From CALMKX01 sp036274895 (GTDB lineage: Bacteria; Acidobacteriota; Thermoanaerobaculia; Multivoradales; SZUA-115), in NCBI GenBank assembly GCA_036274895.1, contig DASUEU010000004.1:62001-126000 (forward strand): a stretch of DNA of 64,000 bases. Direction: 5' to 3'. Each line of letters starts with the position of its first letter. The stretch's first letter is position 1. Under the pieces are notes generated by a model that was not told the origin of the DNA, made no database searches, and saw only the letters and a program-made list of their open reading frames with translations. Below, in pieces: positions 1 to 8,421 of this stretch. Made by a program: the position numbers and the translations under genes.

Positions 1-2
1 GT

Positions 3-329
3 GTGCGGCTCGCGCTCGATGACTTCGGCACCGGTCACGCCTCCCTGGCCTACCTGAAGCGATTCCGGGTCAACAAGCTGAAGATCGAGGGCACCTTCGT
101 GCGCGATCTCGACCAAGACCCGGAAGACAAGGCGATCGTCCAGGCGATCCTCGGGCTCGCCCGGTCGCTCAACTTCCGGTGCAGCGCCGAGGGCGTCGAG
201 ACGGCGGAGCAGCTCGAATACCTGCGGCAGCAAGGGTGTGACGAGGTCCAGGGCTACTACATCAGCCGGCCGGTGCCGGCCGAGGAGGTGCCGGCTCTGG
301 TGAAGCAGCATGGAGAGCGGGTAGCCTAG
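3..329 (+). CDS. EAL-domain c-di-GMP phosphodiesterase, C-terminal part
   Basis: This is the 3' end of a gene that enters from the left edge; the true start lies outside the window. The 108 visible residues are the second half of an EAL domain, which hydrolyses cyclic di-GMP to pGpG. The metal-binding DDFGTG loop (nt 18-35), the LKIEGTFV strand carrying the conserved lysine, the AEGVET glutamate segment and the terminal QGYYISRP motif are all present. The usual KID of the lysine strand reads KIE. The catalytic EAL motif itself and any sensory or GGDEF domain lie upstream and cannot be judged. The stop is followed after 7 nt by the start of the next gene. Confidence 0.9.
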   Translation: MRLALDDFGTGHASLAYLKRFRVNKLKIEGTFVRDLDQDPEDKAIVQAILGLARSLNFRCSAEGVETAEQLEYLRQQGCDEVQGYYISRPVPAEEVPALVKQHGERVA

Positions 330-336
330 GGCTACC

Positions 337-2535
337 ATGGCGTCACCGGCGGCGGACCGCACGCAGACCCACTTGCGCACCTGCACCCTCTGCGAGGCGA
401 TGTGCGGCCTCGAGATCCGCCTCGAGCACGGTGAGATCACGGCCATCCGGGGCGATCGAGACGATCCCTTCAGCCGCGGCCACATCTGCCCCAAGGCCAC
501 GGCGCTCGAGGATGTCCACCGCGACCCCGACCGCCTGCGCCAGCCGCTGAAACGCGTCGGCAGCGACTGGCAGCGGATCTCCTGGGAGGAGGCTCTCGCC
601 GAGACCGCCGAGCGTCTCACCGAGGTGGGCCGCCGGCACGGCCGGGACGCCATCGCCGTCTACTTCGGCAACCCCACGGTGCACAACTGGGGCTCCGCCC
701 TCTTCGGCCGCGAGCTGCCCCGGGCCCTGGGCACCCGCAACCGCTACTCCGCCACCTCGGTCGACCAGCTGCCGCACCACGTGGTGGCCAACTTCCTCTA
801 CGGCCATCCCCTGCTGCTGCCGGTGCCGGACCTCGACCGCACGGCATTCCTGCTGCTGCTGGGCGCCAACCCCGTGGCCTCGAACGGCAGCCTGATGACT
901 GCGCCGGACGTGACCCGGCGACTGAAGGCGATCCGCGAGCGGGGCGGGCGGCTGGTGGTGGTCGACCCCCGTCGCACCGAGACGGCGGCGATCGCGGACC
1001 AGCATCTGTTCATCCGGCCGGGCACGGACGCCCTGCTGCTGCTGAGCCTGCTCCACGTCATCCTCGAGGAGGGGCGGGCCCGACCGGGGCGGCTGCGGGA
1101 CCTGACGGACGGATGGCAGGCGGTGGCAGAGGTGGCCCGCCGATTTCCACCGGAGCGGGTTGCCGGGCCGGTGGGCATCGCGCCCGACGAGATCCGGGCC
1201 CTGGCTCGGGACTTCGCCGGCGCCGAAACCGCCGCCTGCTACGGCCGCATGGGGCTTTCCACCCAGGCGTTCGGCACCCTCTGTCAGTGGTTGACCCAAG
1301 TGCTGAACGTCGTCACCGGCAACCTGGATCGGGCCGGCGGCACGATGTTCACCCGCCCGGCCTTCGACCTGGTGAGGGAAAACCGCCGCGCCGACCCCAC
1401 GGGGCGCTTCGGCAAGCGCCGCACGCGGGTGCGGGGCCTGCCCGGCTTCGCGGGGGAGCTGCCGGTGGCGGCCCTGGCCGAGGAGATCCTCACCCCCGGG
1501 CCGGGGCAGGTGCGGGCCCTGGTCACGGCGGCCGGCAACCCGGTGCTCTCGACCCCCAACGGCCGGCAGCTCGAGCGGGCGCTCGAGGGCCTGGACTTCA
1601 TGGTCTCGATCGACTTCTACCTGAACGAGACCACCCGACACGCTCACCTGATCCTGCCGCCGACCTCGCCCCTCGAGCACGACCACTACGACCTGGTTTT
1701 CCACCTGTTGGCGATCCGCAATACCGCCAAGTACTCGCCGGCCCTGTTCGCACCCGAGCCGGGGGCGAAGCACGACTGGGAGATCTTCCTCGACCTGGCC
1801 GCCCGACTCGACCGCCGGCGCGGTTTCGCGAAGCTGGCCGCCTGGCCCGTGCAGGCGCTCCAGCGCCGCCTGGGGCCCCGGCTCCTGCTACGCCTGGCCC
1901 TTCGCTTCGGTCCGTGGGGACCAGGCTGGAACCCTCTCGGCGAGGGCCTCACCCTCGGCCGGCTGGAGAAGGCTCCCCACGGCATCGACCTCGGTGAGCT
2001 AGAACCCTGCCTGCCGGGCCGGCTCGCCACTCTCGACCGGCGCATCCACCTCGCCCCGGAGCCGCTGGTAGCCGACCTCGAGCGGCTCGAGGAGCGCTTG
2101 CTCGACCCGGCCGCGGCCACGCCGACGAACGGATCGCTGCTGCTTCTCGGGCGTCGTCACATTCGCAGCAACAACTCGTGGATGCACAACAGCCTGCGTC
2201 TGGTGAAGGGGCGGCCCCGCTGTACCCTGCTGATGCACCCCGAGGACGCCGCCCGCCGGGGGCTCGCGGACGGCGAGAGGGCGCAGGTGACCTCCCGGGT
2301 CGGCAGCGTCGAGCTGGCCGTCGAGGTTACGGATGCCATCATGCCCGGAGTGGTCAGCATTCCCCATGGCTGGGGCCACGACCGGCCCGGCACCGCACTC
2401 GGCGTGGCCCGCGAGCACGCGGGAGTCTCGGTCAACGACCTGACCGACGAGCTGCTGCTCGACGACTTCTGCGGCAACGCGGCCCTGAACGGGGTGCCGG
2501 TGGCGGTGGTGGCGGCCCCGAGGCCGTCCTCCTAG
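337..2535 (+). CDS. Molybdopterin-dependent oxidoreductase (CISM/BisC-type catalytic subunit)
   Basis: The protein has 732 residues and belongs to the prokaryotic molybdopterin oxidoreductase family (formate dehydrogenase, nitrate reductase and polysulfide reductase relatives). Cys16, Cys19, Cys23 and Cys51 (CTLCEAMC ... HICPKA) form the N-terminal 4Fe-4S site. The molybdopterin domain follows (about 60-530, including LGANPVASNGS), and the dinucleotide-binding domain is at about 600-720. There is no Tat signal, so it is probably cytoplasmic. No electron-transfer or membrane subunit is adjacent, so the substrate cannot be named; standalone homologues are often annotated as formate dehydrogenase-like. 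The start is the ATG 7 nt after the EAL gene. Confidence 0.85.
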   Translation: MASPAADRTQTHLRTCTLCEAMCGLEIRLEHGEITAIRGDRDDPFSRGHICPKATALEDVHRDPDRLRQPLKRVGSDWQRISWEEALAETAERLTEVGRRHGRDAIAVYFGNPTVHNWGSALFGRELPRALGTRNRYSATSVDQLPHHVVANFLYGHPLLLPVPDLDRTAFLLLLGANPVASNGSLMTAPDVTRRLKAIRERGGRLVVVDPRRTETAAIADQHLFIRPGTDALLLLSLLHVILEEGRARPGRLRDLTDGWQAVAEVARRFPPERVAGPVGIAPDEIRALARDFAGAETAACYGRMGLSTQAFGTLCQWLTQVLNVVTGNLDRAGGTMFTRPAFDLVRENRRADPTGRFGKRRTRVRGLPGFAGELPVAALAEEILTPGPGQVRALVTAAGNPVLSTPNGRQLERALEGLDFMVSIDFYLNETTRHAHLILPPTSPLEHDHYDLVFHLLAIRNTAKYSPALFAPEPGAKHDWEIFLDLAARLDRRRGFAKLAAWPVQALQRRLGPRLLLRLALRFGPWGPGWNPLGEGLTLGRLEKAPHGIDLGELEPCLPGRLATLDRRIHLAPEPLVADLERLEERLLDPAAATPTNGSLLLLGRRHIRSNNSWMHNSLRLVKGRPRCTLLMHPEDAARRGLADGERAQVTSRVGSVELAVEVTDAIMPGVVSIPHGWGHDRPGTALGVAREHAGVSVNDLTDELLLDDFCGNAALNGVPVAVVAAPRPSS

Positions 2536-2548
2536 CCTCTGGGCGGGT

Positions 2549-2608
2549 TCAGTCCCCTACCTGTGTCTCGATGACCTCGGCTGCCACGGCGAGGGCGTCC
2601 AGGTTCAT
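2549..2608 (-). pseudogene. 19-codon remnant of a translationally coupled partner gene
   Basis: A reading frame of only 19 codons (MNLDALAVAAEVIETQVGD) starts at an ATG sharing an ATGA overlap with the stop of the upstream 90-residue gene. Coupling of this kind normally marks a real second cistron. Members of the upstream small-protein family are, as I recall, often followed by a nucleotidyltransferase-like gene with a similar start. Inference: the partner was truncated, leaving only its first codons before the convergent oxidoreductase gene ends at 2535. It could also be chance. Confidence 0.3.
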
Positions 2609-2877
2609 GCCGATCCCTCTTTCTGGAGGATCTCCTCCAGCGGGCCATAGACCTTCGCCGCCAGCTCCTCCCCCAGCACGAGGTCCATCAGACGGCGCTG
2701 GAGCTCGGCTTCGGACGCCCCGGGGTGCCGCAAGCGTAAACCGGCCATTGCGAGGGCACGGCTGGTGGCCATGGCGTCCGCGACCAGGGCGGCCTTCTGC
2801 CAGGGCGCCATGGCCCGGTAGATGGCGATCTGGACCGCCTCGGCGTCCGGGTGGGTGTCGGAGAGGAGCCTGGGCAC
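2605..2877 (-). CDS. Conserved hypothetical small helical protein
   Basis: A 90-residue protein, all predicted helix, with the pattern SDTHPDAEAVQIAIYRAMAPWQKAALV ... HPGASEAELQRRLMDLVLGEELAAKV split over its length. This matches a widespread uncharacterised family of about 80-100 residues found in Acidobacteria, Cyanobacteria and Chloroflexi, often as the first gene of a two-gene cassette. Here the second gene is reduced to 19 codons by an ATGA overlap. No catalytic motif is visible, and whether the pair is a toxin-antitoxin module is not established. It lies 34 nt after the S9 peptidase in the same direction and could be read through from it. Confidence 0.7.
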   Translation of the reverse strand: MPRLLSDTHPDAEAVQIAIYRAMAPWQKAALVADAMATSRALAMAGLRLRHPGASEAELQRRLMDLVLGEELAAKVYGPLEEILQKEGSA

Positions 2878-2911
2878 CGGAGAATCGTAACAGGCTCCTC
2901 AGGTCAGAGAG

Positions 2912-4909
2912 CTACCGCACCCACCGCTCGAACCAGGCCACCGTCCGCTCCGTCTCGTCGTAGCGCAGCTTGGGCTCGCCGATGCCGTGGCCGCTTCTCG
3001 GATAGACCACCATCTCGGTCGGGACGCCGCGGCGTCTCAGGATCTGGTAGAGCTCGTAGCCCTGGGAGACCGGCACCCGTTGGTCCTTCTCGCCGTGGAT
3101 GACCAGGGTCGGGGTGCGGATCTTGTGGGCGTTGAACACGGCCGAGCGGCCGGTCCACAGCTCGGGCTTCTCCCACAGCTCGCTCTGCATGAAGCTCGAG
3201 ATGTAGCCCAGGATGTCGGCGGTGCCGTTGAAGCTGACCAGGTTCGACATGCCGAAGCCGACCACCGCGGCGTCGAAGCGGGGGCTGCGCCAGATCGTGC
3301 TGGCGGTGAGAAAGCCACCGTAGCTTCCCCCGAAGACGCCCAGCCGGTTCGGGTCAGCGAGGCCGCGCCCGACCACCACGTCCACCCCCGCGAGCGCGTC
3401 GTCGACTTCGCCGCCGGCCATGTCCCCGAGGACCGCGAAGCGAAACTCCTTGCCGTAGCCGGCGCTGCCCCGGAAGTTGACCTGCAGCACGCCGAAGCCG
3501 CGGTCCGTAAACGGCGTGACGCCACCGAAGGGGGCCGCCACGTAGGAGCGCAGGAAGGCCCAGGTGGGTCCGCCGTGCAGCTCGACGAGGAGGGGAAAGG
3601 GGGTGCCGGGTTGATGGTCTTGGGGGTAGTGGAGGATGCCCTCGACCTCGCCCGCCGTCCCCGGCCAGCGCACCACCTCGCTCTTGGGGAAGTTGCCCTG
3701 GCGCAGGGCGTCGTTGAGCCGAGTGAGGCGCAGCGGCTCTCCCGCTGGTAGCCGCTGGACGTAGATCTCGCCAGGCTCGGTGAAGTCCTCCCGCCAGAAG
3801 GCCACGGCGTCGCCCTCTGCGGAAAGCGTGAAGTTGCCCTTGGCGCCCGCCAGGGTGGTGACCTGGCGGTGCGGGCCGCCGTCGGCCGGTGCGAAGAAGA
3901 GGTCGATCGACACGCCGTTGAGCTCGACGTAGTAGATGCCGCGGCCATCCGGCGACCAGCCGAGCAGGCCGGCATCGATGTTCTCGCCGGGCATGCTGTC
4001 GCGGCTGCGGGGCAGGACGGTGACCTCGCCCCCGGCTGCGGGGATCAGGCAGATCCGCCAGTCCCGGGCCCAGGCGCGTTCACCACGGTCGGAGACGAAC
4101 GCCACGAGCTTGCCGTCGGGTGAGAACAGGCCGCCCGTGTCCATGCCTTCGGCGCGCACCAGCGGCACGACCTCGCCCCCGGAGGTCGCAACCAGGGAGA
4201 GGTCGGCGTTGCGCCACTCGAAGATCCGCGGCGTGGGGTGATGGGAGAAGACCAGCTGCCGGCCATCGGGGGAGTAGTGGAAGCGGTCGACCTCGAAGGC
4301 TCCCGAGGTCAGCCGGACCGGCGTGGCCGGGCGCTCCTCGGCGCCGGCGACGGCCACTTTCCACAGATGCTGGAACCGCCAGCCGGTATCGACCACCTGG
4401 GGGTCGGTCTTGGCCTTCTCGGCCGCCTCCTGTTCGGGGGTCTTGGGGTCCCTGGCCAGAAAGGCGATCTCGGCGCCATCCGGGGACCAGCGGAAGAGGG
4501 ACACGCCTTCCTTCACCTCGGTCAGCCGGAACGCCTCGCCCCCCGCCATGGGCAGCAGCCAGAGGTTCGGGGCGGTGTCGCCGCGGTCCGAGAGGAAAGC
4601 GAGAGTCCGTCCGTCGGGGGAGAAGGCCGGGCTCCAGGCGCCGGACTTGCCCCGGGTCAGCGGCCGGCTCTCGGAGCCGTCGGCCCGGGCCAGCCAGATC
4701 TGCGTCGCCAGCTCGCTCTCCTCGGGGCCGATCTTGGCCTCGGTCACCTGGAAGGCCACCCGGCCGTCGGGGGCCAGGCTGGGGCCGTCCACGAAGCGCT
4801 GGCGGAAATGCGCTCGAACCTGGTCCAGATCTGCGGCCTGCGCCGAGAGCGGGGCCAGAAGGAGAGCGGCCAGGGCTAAGTGCGCCAGAGAAAGTCGCTT
4901 CACGTTCAC
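2912..4909 (-). CDS. Secreted S9-family prolyl oligopeptidase-like serine peptidase
   Basis: The protein has 665 residues. The start is the GTG at 4909, preceded by GGAGGG; upstream in-frame codons run into a palindromic repeat and the neighbouring gene, so the longer frame is not used. Residues 1-26 are a signal peptide (NVKRLSLAHLALAALLLAPL...). Residues about 40-390 are TolB-like beta-propeller blades with repeated SPDG motifs. The alpha/beta-hydrolase domain is C-terminal and has a complete triad: Ser529 in GGSYGG, Asp609 in GEKDQRVP and His641 in SGHGIG. It probably cleaves dipeptides or acyl-aminoacyl groups from peptides in the periplasm. It lies downstream of the DUF5916 gene with a 55-nt gap, probably co-transcribed. 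Confidence 0.93.
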   Translation of the reverse strand: MNVKRLSLAHLALAALLLAPLSAQAADLDQVRAHFRQRFVDGPSLAPDGRVAFQVTEAKIGPEESELATQIWLARADGSESRPLTRGKSGAWSPAFSPDGRTLAFLSDRGDTAPNLWLLPMAGGEAFRLTEVKEGVSLFRWSPDGAEIAFLARDPKTPEQEAAEKAKTDPQVVDTGWRFQHLWKVAVAGAEERPATPVRLTSGAFEVDRFHYSPDGRQLVFSHHPTPRIFEWRNADLSLVATSGGEVVPLVRAEGMDTGGLFSPDGKLVAFVSDRGERAWARDWRICLIPAAGGEVTVLPRSRDSMPGENIDAGLLGWSPDGRGIYYVELNGVSIDLFFAPADGGPHRQVTTLAGAKGNFTLSAEGDAVAFWREDFTEPGEIYVQRLPAGEPLRLTRLNDALRQGNFPKSEVVRWPGTAGEVEGILHYPQDHQPGTPFPLLVELHGGPTWAFLRSYVAAPFGGVTPFTDRGFGVLQVNFRGSAGYGKEFRFAVLGDMAGGEVDDALAGVDVVVGRGLADPNRLGVFGGSYGGFLTASTIWRSPRFDAAVVGFGMSNLVSFNGTADILGYISSFMQSELWEKPELWTGRSAVFNAHKIRTPTLVIHGEKDQRVPVSQGYELYQILRRRGVPTEMVVYPRSGHGIGEPKLRYDETERTVAWFERWVR

Positions 4910-4930
4910 GATCCCATCTCCCTCCTGCTC

Positions 4931-4958
4931 GTCATGCCCGCGCAAGCGGGAATCCACT
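4931..4958. repeat. Dispersed palindromic repeat (CCCGC-GCAA-GCGGG)
   Basis: The intergenic sequence holds the hairpin CCCGC (4937-4941), GCAA loop, GCGGG (4946-4950), framed by GTCATG and AATCCA. This is the layout of a short palindromic element scattered through many bacterial genomes; its translation, DSRLRGHD, recurs in many databases as a false N-terminal extension. It lies between the DUF5916 stop and the S9 peptidase start. It may act as a small terminator or be an inert mobile repeat. Confidence 0.65.
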
Positions 4959-4964
4959 TCGTCA

Positions 4965-7175
4965 TCACAGCACCCAGGCATAGCCCACCTTCAGGAACAG
5001 CGTGCGGTCCTTCCTCGCGAGGTCGATCTGCTCGTCTCCGAGGGCGGTGTCCGAGTAGCCGAGGAAGACCACCGTCTGGGGATTGAGCTTGTAGGAGAAG
5101 AGTAGCTGGGAGAACAGGGTCTCGGTCTTGGCATCCACGTCGTCGAGGTAGAGCGAAGGATCGCGCTCGATGTCGGTGTACTGGAAGACAGCGCGCAGGA
5201 AGGTGCGCAGGTTGAGCTGGTAGGTCAGGCGCATCTCAGTCAAGTTGGCGGTGAAGAGACGCCCACCGTCGACGTCGAGCCGGCGGAAAGTGTGAACGAT
5301 CTGGGTGCGCAGCCGGCGGCCGAAGTTGTAGGTGATCCCGGGACGCAGCGTCACCTGGTCGCCGGCCTGGACATTGGCGAAGTCCACCGCGTCGCCGCCG
5401 TTGGCGTCGAGCCAGAGGTAGAGGTCGGCGAGCGGGCGCATCTCGAAGTAGGTGTAGGCGGCTGCTTGATCGAAAGTGACGCCCTGGAACACGCGGGTGC
5501 GGTAGAGCCCGCCGAAGAGGACGAACGACTGCCGCGGTCCGGACCCCTCGACGTTCACCTCGAGCTCGCGCTCGATCAAGTTGCCGCTGTCGTCTTCGCG
5601 GTAGTCGTAGTCGCCGCCGAGCTCGATCCGGCTCCAGAAGTCCTCGGGCTCTCCCCACCAGGTCCGACGCAGCCCGGCCAGATACAAGTCATAGTCCACC
5701 TGGGGCAGGAAGCCCATGTCGGCCCGAAACTCCCGGCCCACGTGTTCGTAGCGCGCGTAGGCCTCCCAGTTGCGGCTTTCGTGGCCGTAGTTGAGGTGTC
5801 CGGCCCAGTCCTCGAAGCCCCCGAGCGGCTGGCCGAGGTCTCGGGCGAAGGCCTCCGGGTAGCGAGTGGTCGAGCCCAGGAACTGCACGTTGATGGTGTC
5901 CACGTCGGTTGGCCGGAAGACGCCGTCGAAGCCGGCCACCGAGTTGTGGTAGGAGCCACCGGATCGATCGGTGGCCAGCAAGCCGATCGCCGAGGTCTTG
6001 CCGAGATCACGCCGATAGCGGGCGACCAGGTCGGTCGAGACCAGATCGAGGGTCGCAGCGTCGGAGGACTCCTTGCCCGGGATCAGCAGGTTGGTCACCG
6101 CGTCCTCGGCGGCGAAGAGGCCGACGGCGTTGCGTCCCACCTTGCCCGAGAGCTTCACGCCCCATTCGGGATCGGCGACGTTGCGGGTGAAGACCGCCGA
6201 GAGCCGGGTGGAGAAGAAGTCGGCTCCCTCCTGAAAGAAGGGCCGCCGCTCGGGAAAGAAGAGGGCGAACTGCTCGTTGACCGAGAGCTGCGCGGAGTCG
6301 GCCTCGACCTGGGAGAAGTCGGGGTTCAAGGTCAGGTTGAGGTTGAGATTGGGAGTGATGCCCCAGCGCGCCGACAGGCCGACCTCCGATTCGGTGCCCT
6401 GGGAGGCGAGGTCGCCGGCGGGGAAGTCCTCGCGCGCCTCGGTACGGCCGGCGGTGAAGGTGGGGGTGAGCTCGATGTTGCGCCCAGCCTCGACGGCCCC
6501 GAAGCCCTCGAGCTTGCTGATCTGGCAGAGGTGGCAGGAGATGTTGCGGTCACGGGTCTGCGAGGCGATGCGGTGGCGGCGATCCCGCGGATAGAAGCGC
6601 AGCGCCTCGAAGCCCCAGGTCTGGGGCGCGGCGGACTCGCGGAAGCGCAGCGAGGAGAAGGGGATGGCCATCTCCACGGTGTAGCCGGCCGGGTCGATCT
6701 TGCCGGCCGAGGCCCAGAGCGTGTCCCACGAGGTGTCTTCGTTGCCCGAGAGGTCGTCCAGGAACACGTCCAGCTGCACCCCCAAGGGATTGACGAAGAA
6801 CTGGAAGGCTCGTCGCTCGTCGTTGAAAGGGTCGAGGGTGATGCCGACGAGATCGTCCTCCCAGGGCGTGTCACGGTCGGCGAAGCGAGCGCGGATGGTG
6901 GCGGGGTCGGGGTCGAGGGCGCGGAAGGCCACGTAGAAGCGCCGCTCGTCGTAGGTGACGAAGCACTCGGTGGCGACCGGTGGCGTGACGTTCTCGCCGG
7001 GATCGGTCTCGTGGGAGAGGGGTACCTTCACCGCCCGCTGCCAGGCCGGCTCGTCGAGCAGACCGTCGATCTGGATGGGGGAGGTGGCGGGCTCGACCCG
7101 ATGGATCGAGGCGGCCTTGGCGGGGAGGGTGAGAGCGAGGGCGACCAGGGCGCCGGACAGCGGCAGGGGGTTCAA
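4965..7175 (-). CDS. DUF5916 outer-membrane protein with CBM9-like N-terminus
   Basis: The protein has 736 residues. Residues 1-22 are a signal peptide. Residues about 30-215 are a family-9 carbohydrate-binding-like domain (IDGLLDEPAWQRA, FYVAFRALDPDP, TVEMAIPFSSLRF). Residues about 230-736 form the DUF5916 region, rich in alternating aromatic beta-strands and ending in an aromatic/hydrophobic strand (VGYAWVL) as outer-membrane barrels do. Conserved landmarks include LNPDFSQVEAD and FFPERRPFFQEG. Function is unknown; a role in glycan or peptide handling at the outer membrane is inference, helped by the S9 peptidase downstream. The start is a TTG (7173-7175) with GGAGG 10 nt upstream; no better in-frame ATG exists. 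Confidence 0.88.
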   Translation of the reverse strand: MNPLPLSGALVALALTLPAKAASIHRVEPATSPIQIDGLLDEPAWQRAVKVPLSHETDPGENVTPPVATECFVTYDERRFYVAFRALDPDPATIRARFADRDTPWEDDLVGITLDPFNDERRAFQFFVNPLGVQLDVFLDDLSGNEDTSWDTLWASAGKIDPAGYTVEMAIPFSSLRFRESAAPQTWGFEALRFYPRDRRHRIASQTRDRNISCHLCQISKLEGFGAVEAGRNIELTPTFTAGRTEAREDFPAGDLASQGTESEVGLSARWGITPNLNLNLTLNPDFSQVEADSAQLSVNEQFALFFPERRPFFQEGADFFSTRLSAVFTRNVADPEWGVKLSGKVGRNAVGLFAAEDAVTNLLIPGKESSDAATLDLVSTDLVARYRRDLGKTSAIGLLATDRSGGSYHNSVAGFDGVFRPTDVDTINVQFLGSTTRYPEAFARDLGQPLGGFEDWAGHLNYGHESRNWEAYARYEHVGREFRADMGFLPQVDYDLYLAGLRRTWWGEPEDFWSRIELGGDYDYREDDSGNLIERELEVNVEGSGPRQSFVLFGGLYRTRVFQGVTFDQAAAYTYFEMRPLADLYLWLDANGGDAVDFANVQAGDQVTLRPGITYNFGRRLRTQIVHTFRRLDVDGGRLFTANLTEMRLTYQLNLRTFLRAVFQYTDIERDPSLYLDDVDAKTETLFSQLLFSYKLNPQTVVFLGYSDTALGDEQIDLARKDRTLFLKVGYAWVL

Positions 7176-7196
7176 GCGATGGGCCTCCGGGGAAAG

Positions 7197-7220
7197 CCGC
7201 GGCGGTCGAGGCCGCCGCGG
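7197..7220 (-). other. 5'-UTR hairpin of the DUF5916 gene
   Basis: CCGCGGCGG (7197-7205) and CCGCCGCGG (7212-7220) form a perfect 9-bp stem around a 6-nt loop. It lies between the proposed -10 (7227-7232) and the GGAGG ribosome-binding site. The mRNA would therefore begin almost exactly with this stem-loop, an arrangement that can protect 5' ends from decay. Confidence 0.5.
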
Positions 7221-7226
7221 CCAGTG

Positions 7227-7256
7227 GTTATACGGAGGAGGCCCCGCAGAGGTTAA
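7227..7256 (-). promoter_or_regulatory. Probable sigma-70 promoter of the DUF5916-S9 operon
   Basis: Read on the minus strand, TTAACC (7256-7251) and TATAAC (7232-7227) are separated by 18 nt. The -10 matches consensus at five of six positions. Transcription would start near 7220 and read the DUF5916 and S9 peptidase genes. Confidence 0.45.
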
Positions 7257-7262
7257 GCGACT

Positions 7263-7853
7263 TTACTTCTCGAGTCCCGTCTCGAGGTTGATCGCCACCT
7301 TGACCTCATCACCCAGGATCAAGCCACCGGCGTCGAGGGCCTTGTTCCAGTTGATGCCGTACTCCTTGCGGTTGAGCGTGGTGGCAGTCTCGAAGCCGGC
7401 CTTGGTGTTGCCCCAGGGGTCGCCCATCTTGCCCGTGAAGGTCACCGGCAGGGTGATCTGCTTGGTGACGCCGCGCATGGTGAAGTCGCCGGTGACGGCA
7501 TAGGTGTTGTCCCCGGTCTTCTTGACGCTGGTGCTCTTGAAGGTGATGGTCGGGTGGTTGGGGACGTCGAAGAAGTCCGCCGTGCGCAGGTGCTTGTCGC
7601 GGTTCTCGTTGAAGGTGTTGACGCTGGTTGCCTGGATGGTGAACTCCACGGAGGAGCTCTCGGGCTTTTCGGTGTCCATCTTGATCACGCCGGTGTAGTC
7701 GTCGAACTGGCCACGCACGTTGGTGACCAGATGGCGGATCTGGAAGGACACCTCGGAGTGGGCCTTGTCGATCGAAAAGGTCTCGACCGCGGCTGCGGCC
7801 GGCATCGTCGCCAGGAAGGCGATCAGGAGGGTGAGAGCGAGCTTACGGATCAT
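7263..7853 (-). CDS. YceI-family periplasmic lipocalin-like protein
   Basis: The protein has 196 residues with a signal peptide (MIRKLALTLLIAFLATMPAAAA) and the YceI beta-barrel: FSIDKAHSEVSFQIRHLV at the start, DFFDVPNHPTITFKST in the middle, and MRGVTKQITLPV. YceI proteins bind long polyisoprenoid or amide lipids in the periplasm and are often induced by stress. The gene overlaps the 3' end of the upstream marR-type gene by 11 nt, so it is translated from the same message and probably controlled by that regulator. The length is normal for the family. Confidence 0.93.
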   Translation of the reverse strand: MIRKLALTLLIAFLATMPAAAAVETFSIDKAHSEVSFQIRHLVTNVRGQFDDYTGVIKMDTEKPESSSVEFTIQATSVNTFNENRDKHLRTADFFDVPNHPTITFKSTSVKKTGDNTYAVTGDFTMRGVTKQITLPVTFTGKMGDPWGNTKAGFETATTLNRKEYGINWNKALDAGGLILGDEVKVAINLETGLEK

Positions 7854-8355
7854 GGCGTTCTCCTTCTCTTATCTTGTCCAGCAAGAGGATCAGCTGCCGC
7901 TGCTCTGCGGCAGAGAGGGTGGCGAGGAGGGACTCGTCGGCGCGGTCCACGGGTCCGTCGAGGCTGGCGAGCAGGTCCAGACCCGAAGGCTCGATCCAGC
8001 ACAGCACCTGTCGGCGGTCCTGTCGGCAGCGCTCGCGGCGCACCAGGGACTTGGCTTCGAGGCGGTCGAGCAGGCGGGTGATGCCCGGAGTCTCTTCGAC
8101 CATGCGATGGGCGATCTCGAGGGTGGGAAGGCCCTCGCCGCGGGCACCGCGCAGGATGCGCAGGACGTTGTACTGCTGGAGGGTGATGCCGGTCGGCTCG
8201 ATGACGCTCGACAAGCCCCGGCGCAGCCGATCCGTGGTGCGCAGGAGGGCGATCAGCGCTTCCTGGCTGGCGGAGCGGAAGGGTCGGTTCTGGCGGATCT
8301 CCTGGGCGATCCTGCTCGCGGGTGCCGGAGCTTCTGGTGAGTGATGCTTTGCCAT
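7843..8355 (-). CDS. MarR-family transcriptional regulator
   Basis: The protein has 170 residues starting at the ATG at 8355. It has a winged-helix MarR core: LRTTDRLRRGLSSVIEPTGITLQQYNVLRILRG is helix 1-2, TLEIAHRMVEETPGITRLLDRLEAKSLVRR the recognition helix, and RQDRRQVLCWI the wing. MarR proteins usually sense small aromatic or oxidising ligands. It is the first gene of a two-gene unit with yceI (11-nt overlap). The promoter directly before it contains an inverted repeat overlapping the -35, so autoregulation is likely. The in-frame codons upstream of 8355 fall inside the promoter and are not used. Confidence 0.92.
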   Translation of the reverse strand: MAKHHSPEAPAPASRIAQEIRQNRPFRSASQEALIALLRTTDRLRRGLSSVIEPTGITLQQYNVLRILRGARGEGLPTLEIAHRMVEETPGITRLLDRLEAKSLVRRERCRQDRRQVLCWIEPSGLDLLASLDGPVDRADESLLATLSAAEQRQLILLLDKIREGERHDP

Positions 8356-8364
8356 ACGGGCAAT

Positions 8365-8393
8365 AAGATACCCCGCATTGGTTGACGTGTCAA
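8365..8393 (-). promoter_or_regulatory. marR-yceI promoter with overlapping operator palindrome
   Basis: Read leftward, a perfect TTGACA (8393-8388) and TATCTT (8370-8365) are spaced by exactly 17 nt. The palindrome TTGAC-N2-GTCAA (8382-8393) covers the -35. The -10 ends only 9 nt before the marR ATG, so the transcript would have almost no leader. The palindrome is the natural candidate operator for the encoded MarR protein. Confidence 0.75.
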
Positions 8394-8421
8394 GTGTTTT
8401 CCTCACCCCCTCGGTGCGCTC

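Noticed and set aside
5292..7256. 654-codon plus-strand frame
   Set aside because: It is the complement of the DUF5916 gene, which has a signal peptide and family motifs.
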